This document shows, piece by piece, positions 1 through 8,427 of a DNA stretch of 64,000 nt (the first letter of the stretch is position 1; each line of letters opens with the position of its first letter). Below the pieces are notes generated by a model. It had not been told where the DNA came from. It was given only the letters and a program-made list of their open reading frames with translations, and ran no database searches. Source of the DNA: Botryobacter ruber (GTDB lineage: Bacteria > Bacteroidota > Bacteroidia > Cytophagales > Hymenobacteraceae); NCBI RefSeq assembly GCF_003347595.2, contig NZ_QCZK02000038.1:104354-168353 (forward strand). The letters run 5' to 3'. Both the position numbers and the translations under genes were made by a program.

Positions 1-154
1 ACAGGGAGCATTTGTCCTGTGTTAACTGAAACTTTACGTACTGCGTGTACGAACCATCAGGAATTTCCAGCACAAATTCACGCTTTTTAAACTTCTCACT
101 CACCTGCTGTTCCTCAAACACCTCGTACAGCTTACCTTGAATATCAAACGACAT
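1..154 (-). CDS. DUF3127 domain protein, 5' part only
   Basis: Reading the minus strand from the ATG at 154 gives MSFDIQGKLYEVFEEQQV and continues in frame with no stop to base 1, so the 3' end lies outside the window. The opening and the later KKREFVLEI segment match the start of small Bacteroidota DUF3127 proteins, which are thought to have an OB-like fold. No function is established that I can state. Only about 51 codons are visible. The gene is divergent from the isoaspartyl peptidase at 324, and the AT-rich gap 155-323 would hold both promoters. Confidence 0.7.
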   Translation of the reverse strand, partial: MSFDIQGKLYEVFEEQQVSEKFKKREFVLEIPDGSYTQYVKFQLTQDKCSL

Positions 155-323
155 AATTTACTTTTTTTTGATTTTGAATAACACAAATATACAAAATGCA
201 GGCCTATTGTAGAACACCCGGCACCTTTTGAATTGATATTTTTTCGGTTATGCAGGAAGATAAAACAGGCAGCTGCAAACAGGCGTAAAGAGTAGCTACT
301 TATAAAATGAAACAGCAAATCAC

Positions 324-1250
324 ATGACCAAACTAGCCATTGCCATCCATGGTGGGGCCGGCACCATAACGCCGGCATCGATGACGCCCGAACTTGAAGC
401 AGCCTATAAAGCAGCCCTACAGGCAGCAGTGGATGCCGGGTACCAGGTGCTGGAAAACGGTGGTTCGGCCTTGGATGCGGTCGAAAAGGCAGTAGTAAAG
501 CTCGAAGACACGCCCATGTTCAATGCAGGCAAAGGCTCTGTGTTTACCAAAGAAGGAAAGCATGAGATGGATGCCTCCATTATGTGGGGTAAAACGCTGG
601 AAGCGGGTGCCGTGGCCGGTGTCCGGAGTATCCGGAACCCGGTGGTGCTGGCGAGGGCTATTATGGAACGCTCCGAACATGTGTTTATGAGCGCGTATGG
701 AGCCGAAGAATTTGCCCGCATGCACAAGCTTGCTTTTGAGCCGGAAGCATACTTTTACGACCCCTACCGCTACAAACAATGGTGCGAAGTGCGGGACACC
801 GGCCATTTTATGCTGGACCATTCCCAGGAAAAGAAATTTGGTACGGTAGGGGCCGTGGCCCTGGACGCACGGGGCAATGTGGCTGCCGCTACCTCTACCG
901 GTGGCATGACCAACAAGAACTTTAACCGGATAGGCGATTCACCGGTGATTGGCGCCGGGACGTATGCCAACAACCGTACCTGCGCCGTTTCCTGCACCGG
1001 GCATGGCGAATATTTCCTGCGGGCCGTGGTGGCCTACGACGTATCCTGCCTGATGGAGTACAAAGGCTATACCCTGCAGCAGGCCTGCGACTATGTAGTG
1101 ATGGACAAGCTGGTGAAGTTCGGGGGCGAAGGCGGACTGGTAGCACTGGACACTTCCGGAGAGGTAGCGCTTCCTTTTAACTCCGAAGGCATGTACCGGG
1201 CCTGCAGAAAACAGGGCGAAGCAGCGTGGGTGGCTATTTACAAGCGCTAA
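324..1250 (+). CDS. iaaA: Isoaspartyl peptidase / L-asparaginase (Ntn-hydrolase)
   Basis: 308 aa, the usual length for plant-type asparaginase/isoaspartyl dipeptidases. The N-terminal IAIHGGAG is the family signature. The GTVGAV block puts the nucleophile at Thr174, where family members cleave themselves into alpha and beta subunits. The STGGMTNK block (191-198) and the later GTYANN segment line the active site. No signal peptide is visible, so it is likely cytoplasmic. Family members hydrolyse beta-aspartyl dipeptides. The convergent neighbour is cyanophycinase, whose product is beta-Asp-Arg, so this enzyme probably completes cyanophycin breakdown to Asp and Arg (inference from context). Confidence 0.93.
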   Translation: MTKLAIAIHGGAGTITPASMTPELEAAYKAALQAAVDAGYQVLENGGSALDAVEKAVVKLEDTPMFNAGKGSVFTKEGKHEMDASIMWGKTLEAGAVAGVRSIRNPVVLARAIMERSEHVFMSAYGAEEFARMHKLAFEPEAYFYDPYRYKQWCEVRDTGHFMLDHSQEKKFGTVGAVALDARGNVAAATSTGGMTNKNFNRIGDSPVIGAGTYANNRTCAVSCTGHGEYFLRAVVAYDVSCLMEYKGYTLQQACDYVVMDKLVKFGGEGGLVALDTSGEVALPFNSEGMYRACRKQGEAAWVAIYKR

Positions 1251-1284
1251 GCAGGTACTGGCGCTCCCGCATCGCTGTAAAAAA

Positions 1285-1316
1285 TTCTGCTGCACCTGCC
1301 ACCACAGCCACTGCTG
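1285..1316 (-). repeat. Dispersed 31-bp repeat, copy 1
   Basis: On the minus strand this reads as a near-perfect copy of the dispersed repeat (core GCAGTGGCTGTGGTGGCAGG followed by TGCAGCAG). It sits between the convergent ends of the isoaspartyl peptidase and cyanophycinase genes. No other element, including a clear terminator, is visible in this 99-bp gap. Confidence 0.8.
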
Positions 1317-1349
1317 TTCCTTTCCGGAAAGAACTTTAAGTTGATGAGA

Positions 1350-2210
1350 TCAGGTAACCAGGTGTGTCGAGAATTCCCTGGTTTCAATGTCGTACACGTT
1401 ACCTTTGGAGAGCACGTGCATCAGCATATTTTCAATGGCTACCGGTCTTCCTTTTTCTATCTCCGGGTAATTGGTGTACCCCAGCGCATGGCCGTCTGCG
1501 ATCACTACCAGGTTCGAGCCGATGGTTTCGATCATGTGTCCTTCCGTTATCAGCACGCCCGTGTCTTCTCCTAAGCCAATGCCTATGGTATTGGGGTGGG
1601 CAACAACAGCTTCCATTAAGCGGCCAAAGCGCCCGCGTATCACAAAGTGGGAGTCGATGATAACGCCACTGATCAGGCCAAGCCCACGTCCGATTTTTAC
1701 AGCTCCTTTCAGCAACGATTCTTTGGCGCTGCCTCCTTTTATCATCACCTCCGACATGGCCATGGCGCCTGCGCTTGTGCCGGCAATTACAAAATCTTCG
1801 TTCCAGTAGCGGTGCTTGAGTATGTCCAGGAACTCCGTATCGCAAAACATGCGGGTAAGCCGCGACTGGTCGCCTCCGCTGAACATAATTCCGTCTGCTT
1901 TTTTGATGCGCTCGAGGTAGTCGGGCTGCAGGGCGTCTTTTTCTTCGCGGATGTGCATGATGCCAACACCTTCGCAACCCAAAATGCCAAAGGCGCTCGT
2001 ATAGCGCTCCCCGACTTCTTCCGGGATAAGCGACGCGGTGGTGATGACCTCTATCGTTGGTTCTTCGGCTGGAATTTCATTTAAGAAGCGTTTTAAGATG
2101 CCGAGTTCAAAAAAATCCAGGTAATATTTTTTTCGGGACCTCGGGTTTGGATAGGTTCCTTTGTCTTCGTTTCCGCCAACGGCAATCAGCTTTCCTTTGG
2201 GTTTGTCCAC
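1350..2210 (-). CDS. cphB: Cyanophycinase (peptidase family S51)
   Basis: 286 aa. The GTSAGAMAMS block puts the serine nucleophile at Ser146 in the G-x-S-A-G elbow of S51 peptidases. MFSGGDQSRL (109-118) and the later IIDSHFVIRGR block are typical of cyanophycinase. The start is GTG at 2210, because an in-frame stop lies five codons upstream and no ATG intervenes. The enzyme cleaves cyanophycin (multi-L-arginyl-poly-L-aspartate) to beta-Asp-Arg dipeptides. No signal peptide is visible, so it probably acts on an intracellular reserve. No cyanophycin synthetase is in the window. Confidence 0.93.
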   Translation of the reverse strand: MDKPKGKLIAVGGNEDKGTYPNPRSRKKYYLDFFELGILKRFLNEIPAEEPTIEVITTASLIPEEVGERYTSAFGILGCEGVGIMHIREEKDALQPDYLERIKKADGIMFSGGDQSRLTRMFCDTEFLDILKHRYWNEDFVIAGTSAGAMAMSEVMIKGGSAKESLLKGAVKIGRGLGLISGVIIDSHFVIRGRFGRLMEAVVAHPNTIGIGLGEDTGVLITEGHMIETIGSNLVVIADGHALGYTNYPEIEKGRPVAIENMLMHVLSKGNVYDIETREFSTHLVT

Positions 2211-2730
2211 TTCGGTTGTGTTTTAAGTACAGTAAAAGTTCGTTACTTCTTTCAGTTCTACGTTCCTGGCAGCTCGCCAGGACGGGTGCTAGGATAAAGT
2301 ACCCATTTTAGCTGAAATCGTTACAGGCAGGCTGCTCCAACCTGAAAAAAGTGTCCGGAAACTGTTAAAGGCCAATTTTATGAACATGAAATACAGCTAC
2401 TGCAGCAGCAGTGGCTGTGGTGGCAGGTGCAGCAGTATTTTTTTCAAGTATCAAAACGCCCAAGCAAGCCGGAAACATGCTGGCCGCTCCAGGTACTGTT
2501 AAGAAGGACTCGCTTACGTAATTTCACCAATATAACTAAACAGGTACGTGCAGGAAGGTGAACAAAAGCCGGCGGGCAGGATGAGGGCTTGCAGGTGTTT
2601 TTATTTATTTGCCTGATAATCAATTTTATGCGGGTAATGATGTGTTTTTTTTCAACCCGTGCATATACTCCCCGTATAGAATAGGAACGATTTTAAATTT
2701 TTTAATTAAACGAATAAACCTTTCCAAGCT
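2211..2730. other. Divergent intergenic region with one repeat copy
   Basis: 520 bp between divergent cyanophycinase and the YciF-like gene. Apart from the dispersed repeat at 2402-2435 and an AT-rich stretch from about 2590 to 2715 that probably carries the yciF-side promoter, I see no gene, terminator or clear operator. Short ORFs here have no recognisable protein features. Confidence 0.5.
2402..2435 (+). repeat. Dispersed 31-bp repeat, copy 2
   Basis: Full-length plus-strand copy containing the complete core GCAGTGGCTGTGGTGGCAGG, followed by TGCAGCAG and a T-rich run. It lies in the divergent gap between cyanophycinase and the YciF-like gene. It is one of the best-conserved copies and serves as a reference for the family. 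Confidence 0.85.
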
Positions 2731-3219
2731 ATGAAACTTAATAATTTGAACGACCTTTTTATTCACGAATTACAGGATATATTTAATGCAGAAAAACAAA
2801 TTACGAAAGCGCTTCCAAAAATGATGAAGGCAAGCTCTTCCGATAAACTAAAAGCTGCATTTGAGGATCACCTTCAGGTAACGCAAAAGCAGATTGAGCG
2901 CTTAGAAAAGGTGTTTAATATGCTGGGAATGAAGGCAAAAGGCACAAAATGTCTGGCCATGGAAGGTATCATCAACGAGTGTGAATCGGTGTTGAGCGAG
3001 AAGGCAGAAGCAGCCGTAATGGATGCCGCGCTTATTGCCTGCGCCCAGCGTGTAGAACACTATGAAATTGCTGCTTATGGCACTGTGTGTACTTTCGCCA
3101 AGCAATTAGGGCTGACCGATGTGCTGAACGAGCTGCATACCACGCTGGAAGAAGAAAAGAAAACAGACAAGCTGCTCACTACGATTGCCAAGAAAAATAT
3201 CAATGTAAAAGCTGAATAA
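2731..3219 (+). CDS. YciE/YciF-like ferritin-like protein (DUF892)
   Basis: 162 aa, full length for the family. The N-terminal LNDLFIHELQDIFNAEKQI and the recurring E-x-x-H helices (for example RVEHYEIAAYGT around 111-122) match DUF892 proteins, four-helix ferritin-like proteins often linked to stress. Iron binding is inferred from the family. It is transcribed alone and is followed by one hairpin and then a strong bidirectional terminator. The ATG at 2731 directly precedes the conserved N-terminus, and no strong Shine-Dalgarno is present. Confidence 0.88.
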   Translation: MKLNNLNDLFIHELQDIFNAEKQITKALPKMMKASSSDKLKAAFEDHLQVTQKQIERLEKVFNMLGMKAKGTKCLAMEGIINECESVLSEKAEAAVMDAALIACAQRVEHYEIAAYGTVCTFAKQLGLTDVLNELHTTLEEEKKTDKLLTTIAKKNINVKAE

Positions 3220-3249
3220 GCAAGGTACATTTTTCTGACCATACAAAAG

Positions 3250-3305
3250 AAGCTCTGTCCTTCCCCGTGCTACTCGCCGGTCAGAAGTTGGCAGAGCTTT
3301 CTTTT
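3250..3305 (+). terminator. Possible first terminator after the yciF-like gene
   Basis: AAGCTCTG at 3250-3257 pairs with CAGAGCTT at 3292-3299, followed by a short T-rich run. The loop is long (about 34 nt), so this is a weaker candidate than the hairpin just downstream. Confidence 0.4.
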
Positions 3306-3330
3306 TGGCGATGGTTTACATGCGAACACA

Positions 3331-3368
3331 AAAAGCAGCCCCGGTTGATTCCGGGGCTGCTTTTTTTA
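3331..3368. terminator. Strong bidirectional intrinsic terminator
   Basis: A perfect GC-rich stem, AAAAGCAGCCCCGG with CCGGGGCTGCTTTT, encloses a 6-nt loop. An A-run on the left and a T-run on the right let it work in both directions. It lies between the convergent yciF-like gene and the aminopeptidase, 13 bp from the latter's stop. Confidence 0.92.
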
Positions 3369-3380
3369 TAAGTGCCGCTG

Positions 3381-5282
3381 CTATTTTTTCAGCAGCTCAT
3401 CCAGCGTGCTCGTGGAAACGGCATGGTAGTTCGGACGGGCTTTCGCGTAAATGGCCAGGGCTTTCTTTTTGCCTTCCGGTGTGGCTGTAAGCGCTTTGTA
3501 AATAGGCACGAGGAATTTCCGGCGGCCTACGTTGGTCAGGAACGTTTCCAGGGCCTGGTCGGCGGTGGTGTAGTTGTTCCGGATGGCATGCAGGAACCAG
3601 GCGGCCAGTACCTCGGAGTTGCCGGAGTTGGTAAAGTGAAAGGCCTTGTCCAGTTCTGCCATCTGCTGTGTTGTCATTGGCTCGGGCAGCATCCGGATAA
3701 AGTGCAGCCACTCGTGGCTCGACCAGTCTTTGGTGTTGAGTTGTGCGGCAGGGGTTCCGTTTTTCCAGCTGTTATACGCCTGTTCTACCTGCTCAAAGCG
3801 TTTGGAGGCAGGTACCAAATGGTCTTTCGGTAAGCCAGGCGAAAACACCCAGCCCTCGATATTTATTTTGCGGGCCAGTTTTTCGTCGCCTTTGATCAGT
3901 TCGGTGCGCAGGAACTCCAGGAAACGGTCGGTATTGGTGCTTTTAAAGGCGAAGGTGTTAAAGTACTTGTTCAGAAACAGGTCGAAGCGCTCTCTTCCTA
4001 CAGCCTGCTCTATGTGCCGTAAAAAGAAATTTCCTTTCTCGTAGGCTATGTCCGTCAGTCCTTCGTCCGGGTCGCGGCCTTCCAGGTCCAGTTGCAGGCG
4101 GGTATCTTCGCTTTTCGGGCCAAGTTCCTCCAGCGTGTGCTGCAGGTCCTGGTAACCGAGCACCTCCAGCATATCGGCATATTCTTTCCCGTACAGCTGC
4201 TCCATGATGCGGCGCTCGAAGTAAACGGTAAAACCTTCGTTCAGCCAGAAGTCGTTCCAGGTGCCGTTGGTAACCAGGTTTCCGCTCCAGCTATGCGCCA
4301 GCTCATGGGCAATCAGGCTGGTGAGCGAGCGGTCTTTGGCCAGGATGGTAGGAGTAACAAAGGTCAGGCGCGGATTTTCCATGCCCCCGAACGGGAAAGA
4401 AGGAGGGAGCACCAGCAGGTCGTAGCGGGTCCAGCGGTAGCGGCCGTACAGCGATTCGGCAGCCACCAGCATTTTGTCCAGTTCGGCAAATTCATGTGCT
4501 GCAGCGGCTATGGTGGCAGGTTCAGCATAAATCCCGGTGCTCGTTCCGATGGGGCTGAACACCAGGTCGCCCACTGCCAAAGCCATGAGGTACGACGGGA
4601 TAGGCTGGTTCATGAAAAACCGGTACTCGCCGGTGCTGTTCTTTTGCTGCGGATTTTCAGCGCTCATCAGCGCCAGTAAGGCCGGCGGCACTTTCACATT
4701 GGCGCTGTAGGTAATCCGGATGCCCGGGCTGTCCTGAATCGGAATCCAGGTGCGGGCCAGTATGGCCTGCGACTGCGTGAAGAGGAAAGGGTGCTGTTTG
4801 CCGGCTGTCTGCTGCGGGTTAAGCCACTGCAGGGCCGCCGCATCCGGTTTGGTTTTGTATTGAATGGTAACGGATTTTGTTTCGGGTTTAATGGCCACGA
4901 TCAAAGGCTGGCCCAGGTGCTTCTGTTCTTTACCGATTTCAAAGGTGGTTTCGGTCAGGCTGTCGCTGATGTAGGCTTTCTCGATCACCAGGTCGCGGGT
5001 GTCGAAAATGATATGATCTGTTTTAGCGAGATTTTCTATCTGGTACGTTGCCCGCCCGCTGATCACCTTTTCATCAAAATTCACGTTGATATCCAGGTCC
5101 AGGTGCCTGGCTACTGCTTCGGTGGGTTTGGCAAAGCTGTGCACATCTTCAGGTGCGTTGGCTACTTCCTTTTTTTCTGTCATAGTTTGTTCTTGGTTTG
5201 AGGTAGAGGAATTGCAGGCTGCAAACGGCAGGAAAGCTGCCAAACAAAAGAGCCTGAACAGGTACATGGGGGAATGCGTCAT
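3381..5282 (-). CDS. M1-family aminopeptidase lipoprotein (LTA4 hydrolase type)
   Basis: 633 aa zinc aminopeptidase. The N-terminus has a hydrophobic stretch ending in LPFAAC (Cys23), a lipobox, so it is probably an outer-membrane lipoprotein. The M1 N-terminal beta domain spans roughly 50-250. The substrate motif GGMEN is at 299-303, and the zinc site is HELAH (326-330) with Glu349 in the NEGFTVYFERR block. The C-terminal part resembles the helical leukotriene-A4-hydrolase C-domain. The upstream gene is divergent and far away, so it is likely a single-gene unit ending at the terminator at 3331-3368. A second in-frame Met (residue 6) is an alternative start that would still leave a signal peptide. 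Confidence 0.93.
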   Translation of the reverse strand: MTHSPMYLFRLFCLAAFLPFAACNSSTSNQEQTMTEKKEVANAPEDVHSFAKPTEAVARHLDLDINVNFDEKVISGRATYQIENLAKTDHIIFDTRDLVIEKAYISDSLTETTFEIGKEQKHLGQPLIVAIKPETKSVTIQYKTKPDAAALQWLNPQQTAGKQHPFLFTQSQAILARTWIPIQDSPGIRITYSANVKVPPALLALMSAENPQQKNSTGEYRFFMNQPIPSYLMALAVGDLVFSPIGTSTGIYAEPATIAAAAHEFAELDKMLVAAESLYGRYRWTRYDLLVLPPSFPFGGMENPRLTFVTPTILAKDRSLTSLIAHELAHSWSGNLVTNGTWNDFWLNEGFTVYFERRIMEQLYGKEYADMLEVLGYQDLQHTLEELGPKSEDTRLQLDLEGRDPDEGLTDIAYEKGNFFLRHIEQAVGRERFDLFLNKYFNTFAFKSTNTDRFLEFLRTELIKGDEKLARKINIEGWVFSPGLPKDHLVPASKRFEQVEQAYNSWKNGTPAAQLNTKDWSSHEWLHFIRMLPEPMTTQQMAELDKAFHFTNSGNSEVLAAWFLHAIRNNYTTADQALETFLTNVGRRKFLVPIYKALTATPEGKKKALAIYAKARPNYHAVSTSTLDELLKK

Positions 5283-5637
5283 AAGGGGTAGTCGGGATTT
5301 TTGTGCTAAGTTAAGCTATTTACGAAAAATTCGGGACATGGCGGAAGAAGGAATCCTGTTCCTGAAACCGCCACACCGGTACGGGTATAACACATGCTGT
5401 TAAAAGTGCGTAAATTATGTTAAGTAGTTTATAGAATTAAAAAGCCGTGCATTAACATGTGTTTTCCGGGCATTCATAACATTTTGTGCTGTTTTGAAGT
5501 ACACAGATATAGAATGCCATAATTTTCAAAATAACGTAATTTAAATAGTATTATTTTTAGAGCGGCTGGAGGCGGAACTACCGGAGCCGTATCAATCTGA
5601 AAGCCCTGTGGGGCAATGCATTAAACGAAACGAACAT
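5283..5637. other. Divergent promoter region
   Basis: 355 bp between the divergent aminopeptidase and L,D-transpeptidase genes. The right half (5400-5570) is AT-rich and probably holds the transpeptidase promoter. I see no repeat, terminator or RNA gene. Confidence 0.45.
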
Positions 5638-7401
5638 ATGAACCCTTTCAAATATTCTAAAAACATATGGTACCTCGTGGCCTTTCTGTGGCTTAACATG
5701 GCGTTTGGCTGCAACAAAACAGCCAACGATACGCAGTCAGAAGGTGTAACTACCGACGAGTCGGGCGGTTTATTTAGCAGTGCTGACGAGCGAAGTGCTG
5801 CGCCTGTAGTGGTAGACAGCCTGTACATTCTGAATTACATCAGCAAAATTCCGCAGTTTAAGGAACATGCGGACCTGATGTTCCTTTTCTACGGGGAGCG
5901 CGACTATCGATCGGCCTGGTTTAAGGATGGAAAACTGGTGCCGCAAACGGAAAATTTTATGGAGGCCGTCAATCACTCTGCAAAAGAAGGACTGGACCCC
6001 AACCGGTATAAGGTGGTGGATATCAGTAGCAAAATTAAGCAGTACAACGACATGAGCAGGCGGGATACTGCCCGAACGCAGCTGCAGAAAGAAATAGATG
6101 TAGCCCTGACAGCTTCTTATTTCAATTTTGCTTCCGATTTTTACAAAGGCCGCCTGAACCCGGGCGAATCAAACCTGATCAACTGGAATGTAAAAAAGAA
6201 CAAGGTAAAACTGCACAAAGCGCTGCAGACTATCCTGAAGGAGCGTGAAAGCACTTACCCTTACTACGAGTTTGAAGCCCTGCACGATGGGTATGTAAAA
6301 CTGCGCGAGTCGCTCAAAAAATACCGGGAGCTGCAGCAAAAAGGTGGCTGGTCCACCGTAGACCTGGGAAAGCGGAAGTTTATTAAACCAGGCGATACAG
6401 CCAGGGCCGTGCTGTCTATCCGGAAACGTTTGAACCCCGAAAAGAAGATCAGCATGAACGACACCAGTTTGTACCGGTTCGATAAAGCGCTGGAGCAGCA
6501 GGTAAAACATTTCCAGATGCTGCATGGCCTGGATACGGATGGGGTAGTAGGGGGCAATACCCTGAAGGCCATGAACGTTTCTGTAGATGACCGGATTGAT
6601 CAGCTCATCATTAACATGGAGCGCTGGCGCTGGATTCCGAAACGCCTGGTACCCAAAAGCCTGGATCAGAAGTTCATCTGGGTAAACATTCCGGAGTACA
6701 AGCTCTACATCTACGAAGACCCGGACAACGATCCGGAAGCGGAACGGAAGTATAAGAAGGTAAAGGAAATGCGCGTGATTGTAGGAAAAACCATGAACTC
6801 AACCCCGATCTTTAGCGAAAAGCTGGAGTTTGTGGTGATGGCGCCTTACTGGAACGTGCCAAACAGTATTGTAGAAAACGAGATAAAACCAGCTATGCTG
6901 CGTAACCCGGACTGGCTTGCCAAAGAGGATATGGAAATCGTAACCAAAGAGAAGAACCCGAAGCGGATACCGATCAGCTCGATCGACTGGGCCAGTGTTA
7001 CCGAAAAAAACTTTCCGTATATGGTACGGCAGCGTCCGGGGCGAAAAAATGCACTGGGCTCTATTAAGTTCCTGTTTCCGAACGAATTCTCGGTTTACCT
7101 GCACGACACGCCAACGGAGTCGCTCTTCAACCAGACGCAGCGCGGGTTCAGCCATGGCTGTGTGCGGGTAGAACGCCCCATGGACCTGGCTACCTACCTG
7201 CTGCAGGATATGCCGGAATGGACCGAAGACCGGATACAGGCAACAATTAACGGCGGCGACGAAACCTGGGTAACCTTGCCTAAAAAAGTGCAGGTGTACC
7301 TCGTTTATTTTACCAGCTGGGTAGATGAAAATGGAGAGGTCCATTTCAGAGAGGATATTTATGGTCATGATAAAAAACTGAGCAATGAGTATTTTGGGTA
7401 A
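5638..7401 (+). CDS. L,D-transpeptidase lipoprotein (YcbB-like)
   Basis: 587 aa from the ATG at 5638. An upstream in-frame GTG at 5608 would extend it, but 5638 places a hydrophobic segment and the lipobox MAFGC at the normal distance. A peptidoglycan-binding-like stretch (around 280-310, with FQMLHGLDTDGVVGG) precedes the catalytic YkuD domain. The domain ends with HDTP and SHGCVRV, where Cys508 is the nucleophile. Large size, a preceding scaffold domain and this motif spacing match the YcbB branch, which makes 3-3 cross-links or attaches proteins to peptidoglycan. The 3' end overlaps the cupredoxin gene by 17 bp, so the two are probably co-translated. Confidence 0.9.
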   Translation: MNPFKYSKNIWYLVAFLWLNMAFGCNKTANDTQSEGVTTDESGGLFSSADERSAAPVVVDSLYILNYISKIPQFKEHADLMFLFYGERDYRSAWFKDGKLVPQTENFMEAVNHSAKEGLDPNRYKVVDISSKIKQYNDMSRRDTARTQLQKEIDVALTASYFNFASDFYKGRLNPGESNLINWNVKKNKVKLHKALQTILKERESTYPYYEFEALHDGYVKLRESLKKYRELQQKGGWSTVDLGKRKFIKPGDTARAVLSIRKRLNPEKKISMNDTSLYRFDKALEQQVKHFQMLHGLDTDGVVGGNTLKAMNVSVDDRIDQLIINMERWRWIPKRLVPKSLDQKFIWVNIPEYKLYIYEDPDNDPEAERKYKKVKEMRVIVGKTMNSTPIFSEKLEFVVMAPYWNVPNSIVENEIKPAMLRNPDWLAKEDMEIVTKEKNPKRIPISSIDWASVTEKNFPYMVRQRPGRKNALGSIKFLFPNEFSVYLHDTPTESLFNQTQRGFSHGCVRVERPMDLATYLLQDMPEWTEDRIQATINGGDETWVTLPKKVQVYLVYFTSWVDENGEVHFREDIYGHDKKLSNEYFG

Positions 7402-7957
7402 TCAGTTAAGCCTGTTTGTCCGTTCTGTGGCAGCAGTGGTGCTGCTCGGAGTAGGGCTGAGCGCCTGCGACTCCAGGGAACAGCCCCGGGAGTTGCTGGA
7501 GAAGGATTACCGTGCAAATGCTGCCGCTGCCGATACCGCTGATCCGCTGCATGTCCCCACCGATTCGATCCTGCACAAGGTGCAGGAGGTGAAAATACGG
7601 GCGCTTGGCAACAACCTGCAGGAAATCCGTTTCAGTAAGGATACCCTGGAGGTAATGGCCGGCGCACTGGTGAAACTGAAGCTGGAAAACGAGGGTATTG
7701 ACAAGCCGATGATCCATAACATCGTTATTACGAAGGAGGGGCAGTACAAACAAGCGGCACTGGAAGGAGCTAAAGTAGGCGCTCCCGGAAATTATATTCC
7801 TGAAAATGTTGCCGTGATAGCAGCCTCTTCGCTGGCCCTTCCCGGGCAGACCGTTGAGGTAAAATTCCAGGCGCCGCTCAAGCCGGTTACATACGATTTC
7901 GTTTGTACGTATCCGGAGCATTACCAGCAGATGCACGGTAAAATTATCGTGAAGTAG
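7385..7957 (+). CDS. Azurin/plastocyanin-like cupredoxin lipoprotein
   Basis: 190 aa. The N-terminal hydrophobic segment ends in VGLSAC, a lipobox. The C-terminal half is a cupredoxin fold with a full type-1 copper set: His111 (in MIHNIVI), Cys174 (CTYPEH), His179 and Met183. The arrangement Cys-x4-His-x3-Met is the azurin pattern. It would be a periplasmic, membrane-anchored electron carrier. It overlaps the upstream L,D-transpeptidase gene by 17 bp. With cbb3 genes downstream it could donate electrons to an oxidase, but no direct evidence for that is in the sequence. A strong terminator follows. Confidence 0.88.
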   Translation: MSILGNQLSLFVRSVAAVVLLGVGLSACDSREQPRELLEKDYRANAAAADTADPLHVPTDSILHKVQEVKIRALGNNLQEIRFSKDTLEVMAGALVKLKLENEGIDKPMIHNIVITKEGQYKQAALEGAKVGAPGNYIPENVAVIAASSLALPGQTVEVKFQAPLKPVTYDFVCTYPEHYQQMHGKIIVK

Positions 7958-7983
7958 AAGTTAAATTTTTTGGAATGAATGCA

Positions 7984-8023
7984 GCAGCAGGGCTCCCTGG
8001 ATAGGGGAGCCCTGCTGCTTTTT
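7984..8023 (+). terminator. Intrinsic terminator after the cupredoxin gene
   Basis: GCAGCAGGGCTCCC (7984-7997) pairs perfectly with GGGAGCCCTGCTGC (8005-8018) across a 7-nt loop, followed by TTTTTA. It closes the transpeptidase-cupredoxin unit. Confidence 0.92.
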
Positions 8024-8230
8024 AGGGGGCTGCCGTTCTTGCTGGCGCTGTACCTGCAGTACAAAGCAGTACTATCTTTATAATCCTATTTGCCTGGTTT
8101 TTCTTGGGCAGAAAGCAGCGCGGGTTCCTTCCTGCTTAACCGGTTCCTGGTACCCGTTCGCTCTGCCATTCCCGCATAATAAATCAACCATACAGGTGCA
8201 GCCGCATAAGTAGTTATCCATGATATAGTT

Positions 8231-8266
8231 AGCGATTGTGGATAACTCGAGTTATCCACAATCGCT
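8231..8266. repeat. Perfect 36-bp palindrome of two inverted DnaA boxes
   Basis: The two halves are exact reverse complements meeting at CTCGAG. Each half contains the perfect DnaA consensus: TGTGGATAA at 8237-8245 and TTATCCACA at 8252-8260. No T-run follows, so it is not a typical terminator. It may bind DnaA or another dimeric protein. Confidence 0.85.
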
Positions 8267-8397
8267 GCTCCGGAGGCTGCCACTCTGTCAGAAGCGCCCG
8301 TTCAGACGGACTACAGTAGCATGGTTTTACGCAAATAATTGAGCCATCTAAGCTTAAAACCAGCGGGTTTAAAATAAAATATAGTTTTGTTATTAAG

Positions 8398-8427
8398 TGT
8401 TTACAAAAGTATATACATTTGTAAACA
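8398..8427. promoter_or_regulatory. Inverted-repeat operator candidate upstream of XRE regulator
   Basis: TGTTTACAAA (8398-8407) and TTTGTAAACA (8418-8427) form a perfect 10-bp inverted repeat with a 10-bp spacer, in AT-rich DNA about 175 bp before the regulator start. A further half-site, TGTAAACA, lies at 8546-8553. This is a plausible dimer-binding site, perhaps for autoregulation by the gene at 8602 (inference). Confidence 0.5.

Noticed and set aside
100..378. 92-codon minus-strand ORF overlapping the starts of two genes
   Set aside because: It overlaps the DUF3127 gene in another frame and the isoaspartyl peptidase start. Its translation has no domain or consistent composition.
8086..8283. 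65-codon minus-strand ORF over the DnaA-box palindrome
   Set aside because: It would translate through the palindrome. It has no recognisable protein features and overlaps nothing conserved.
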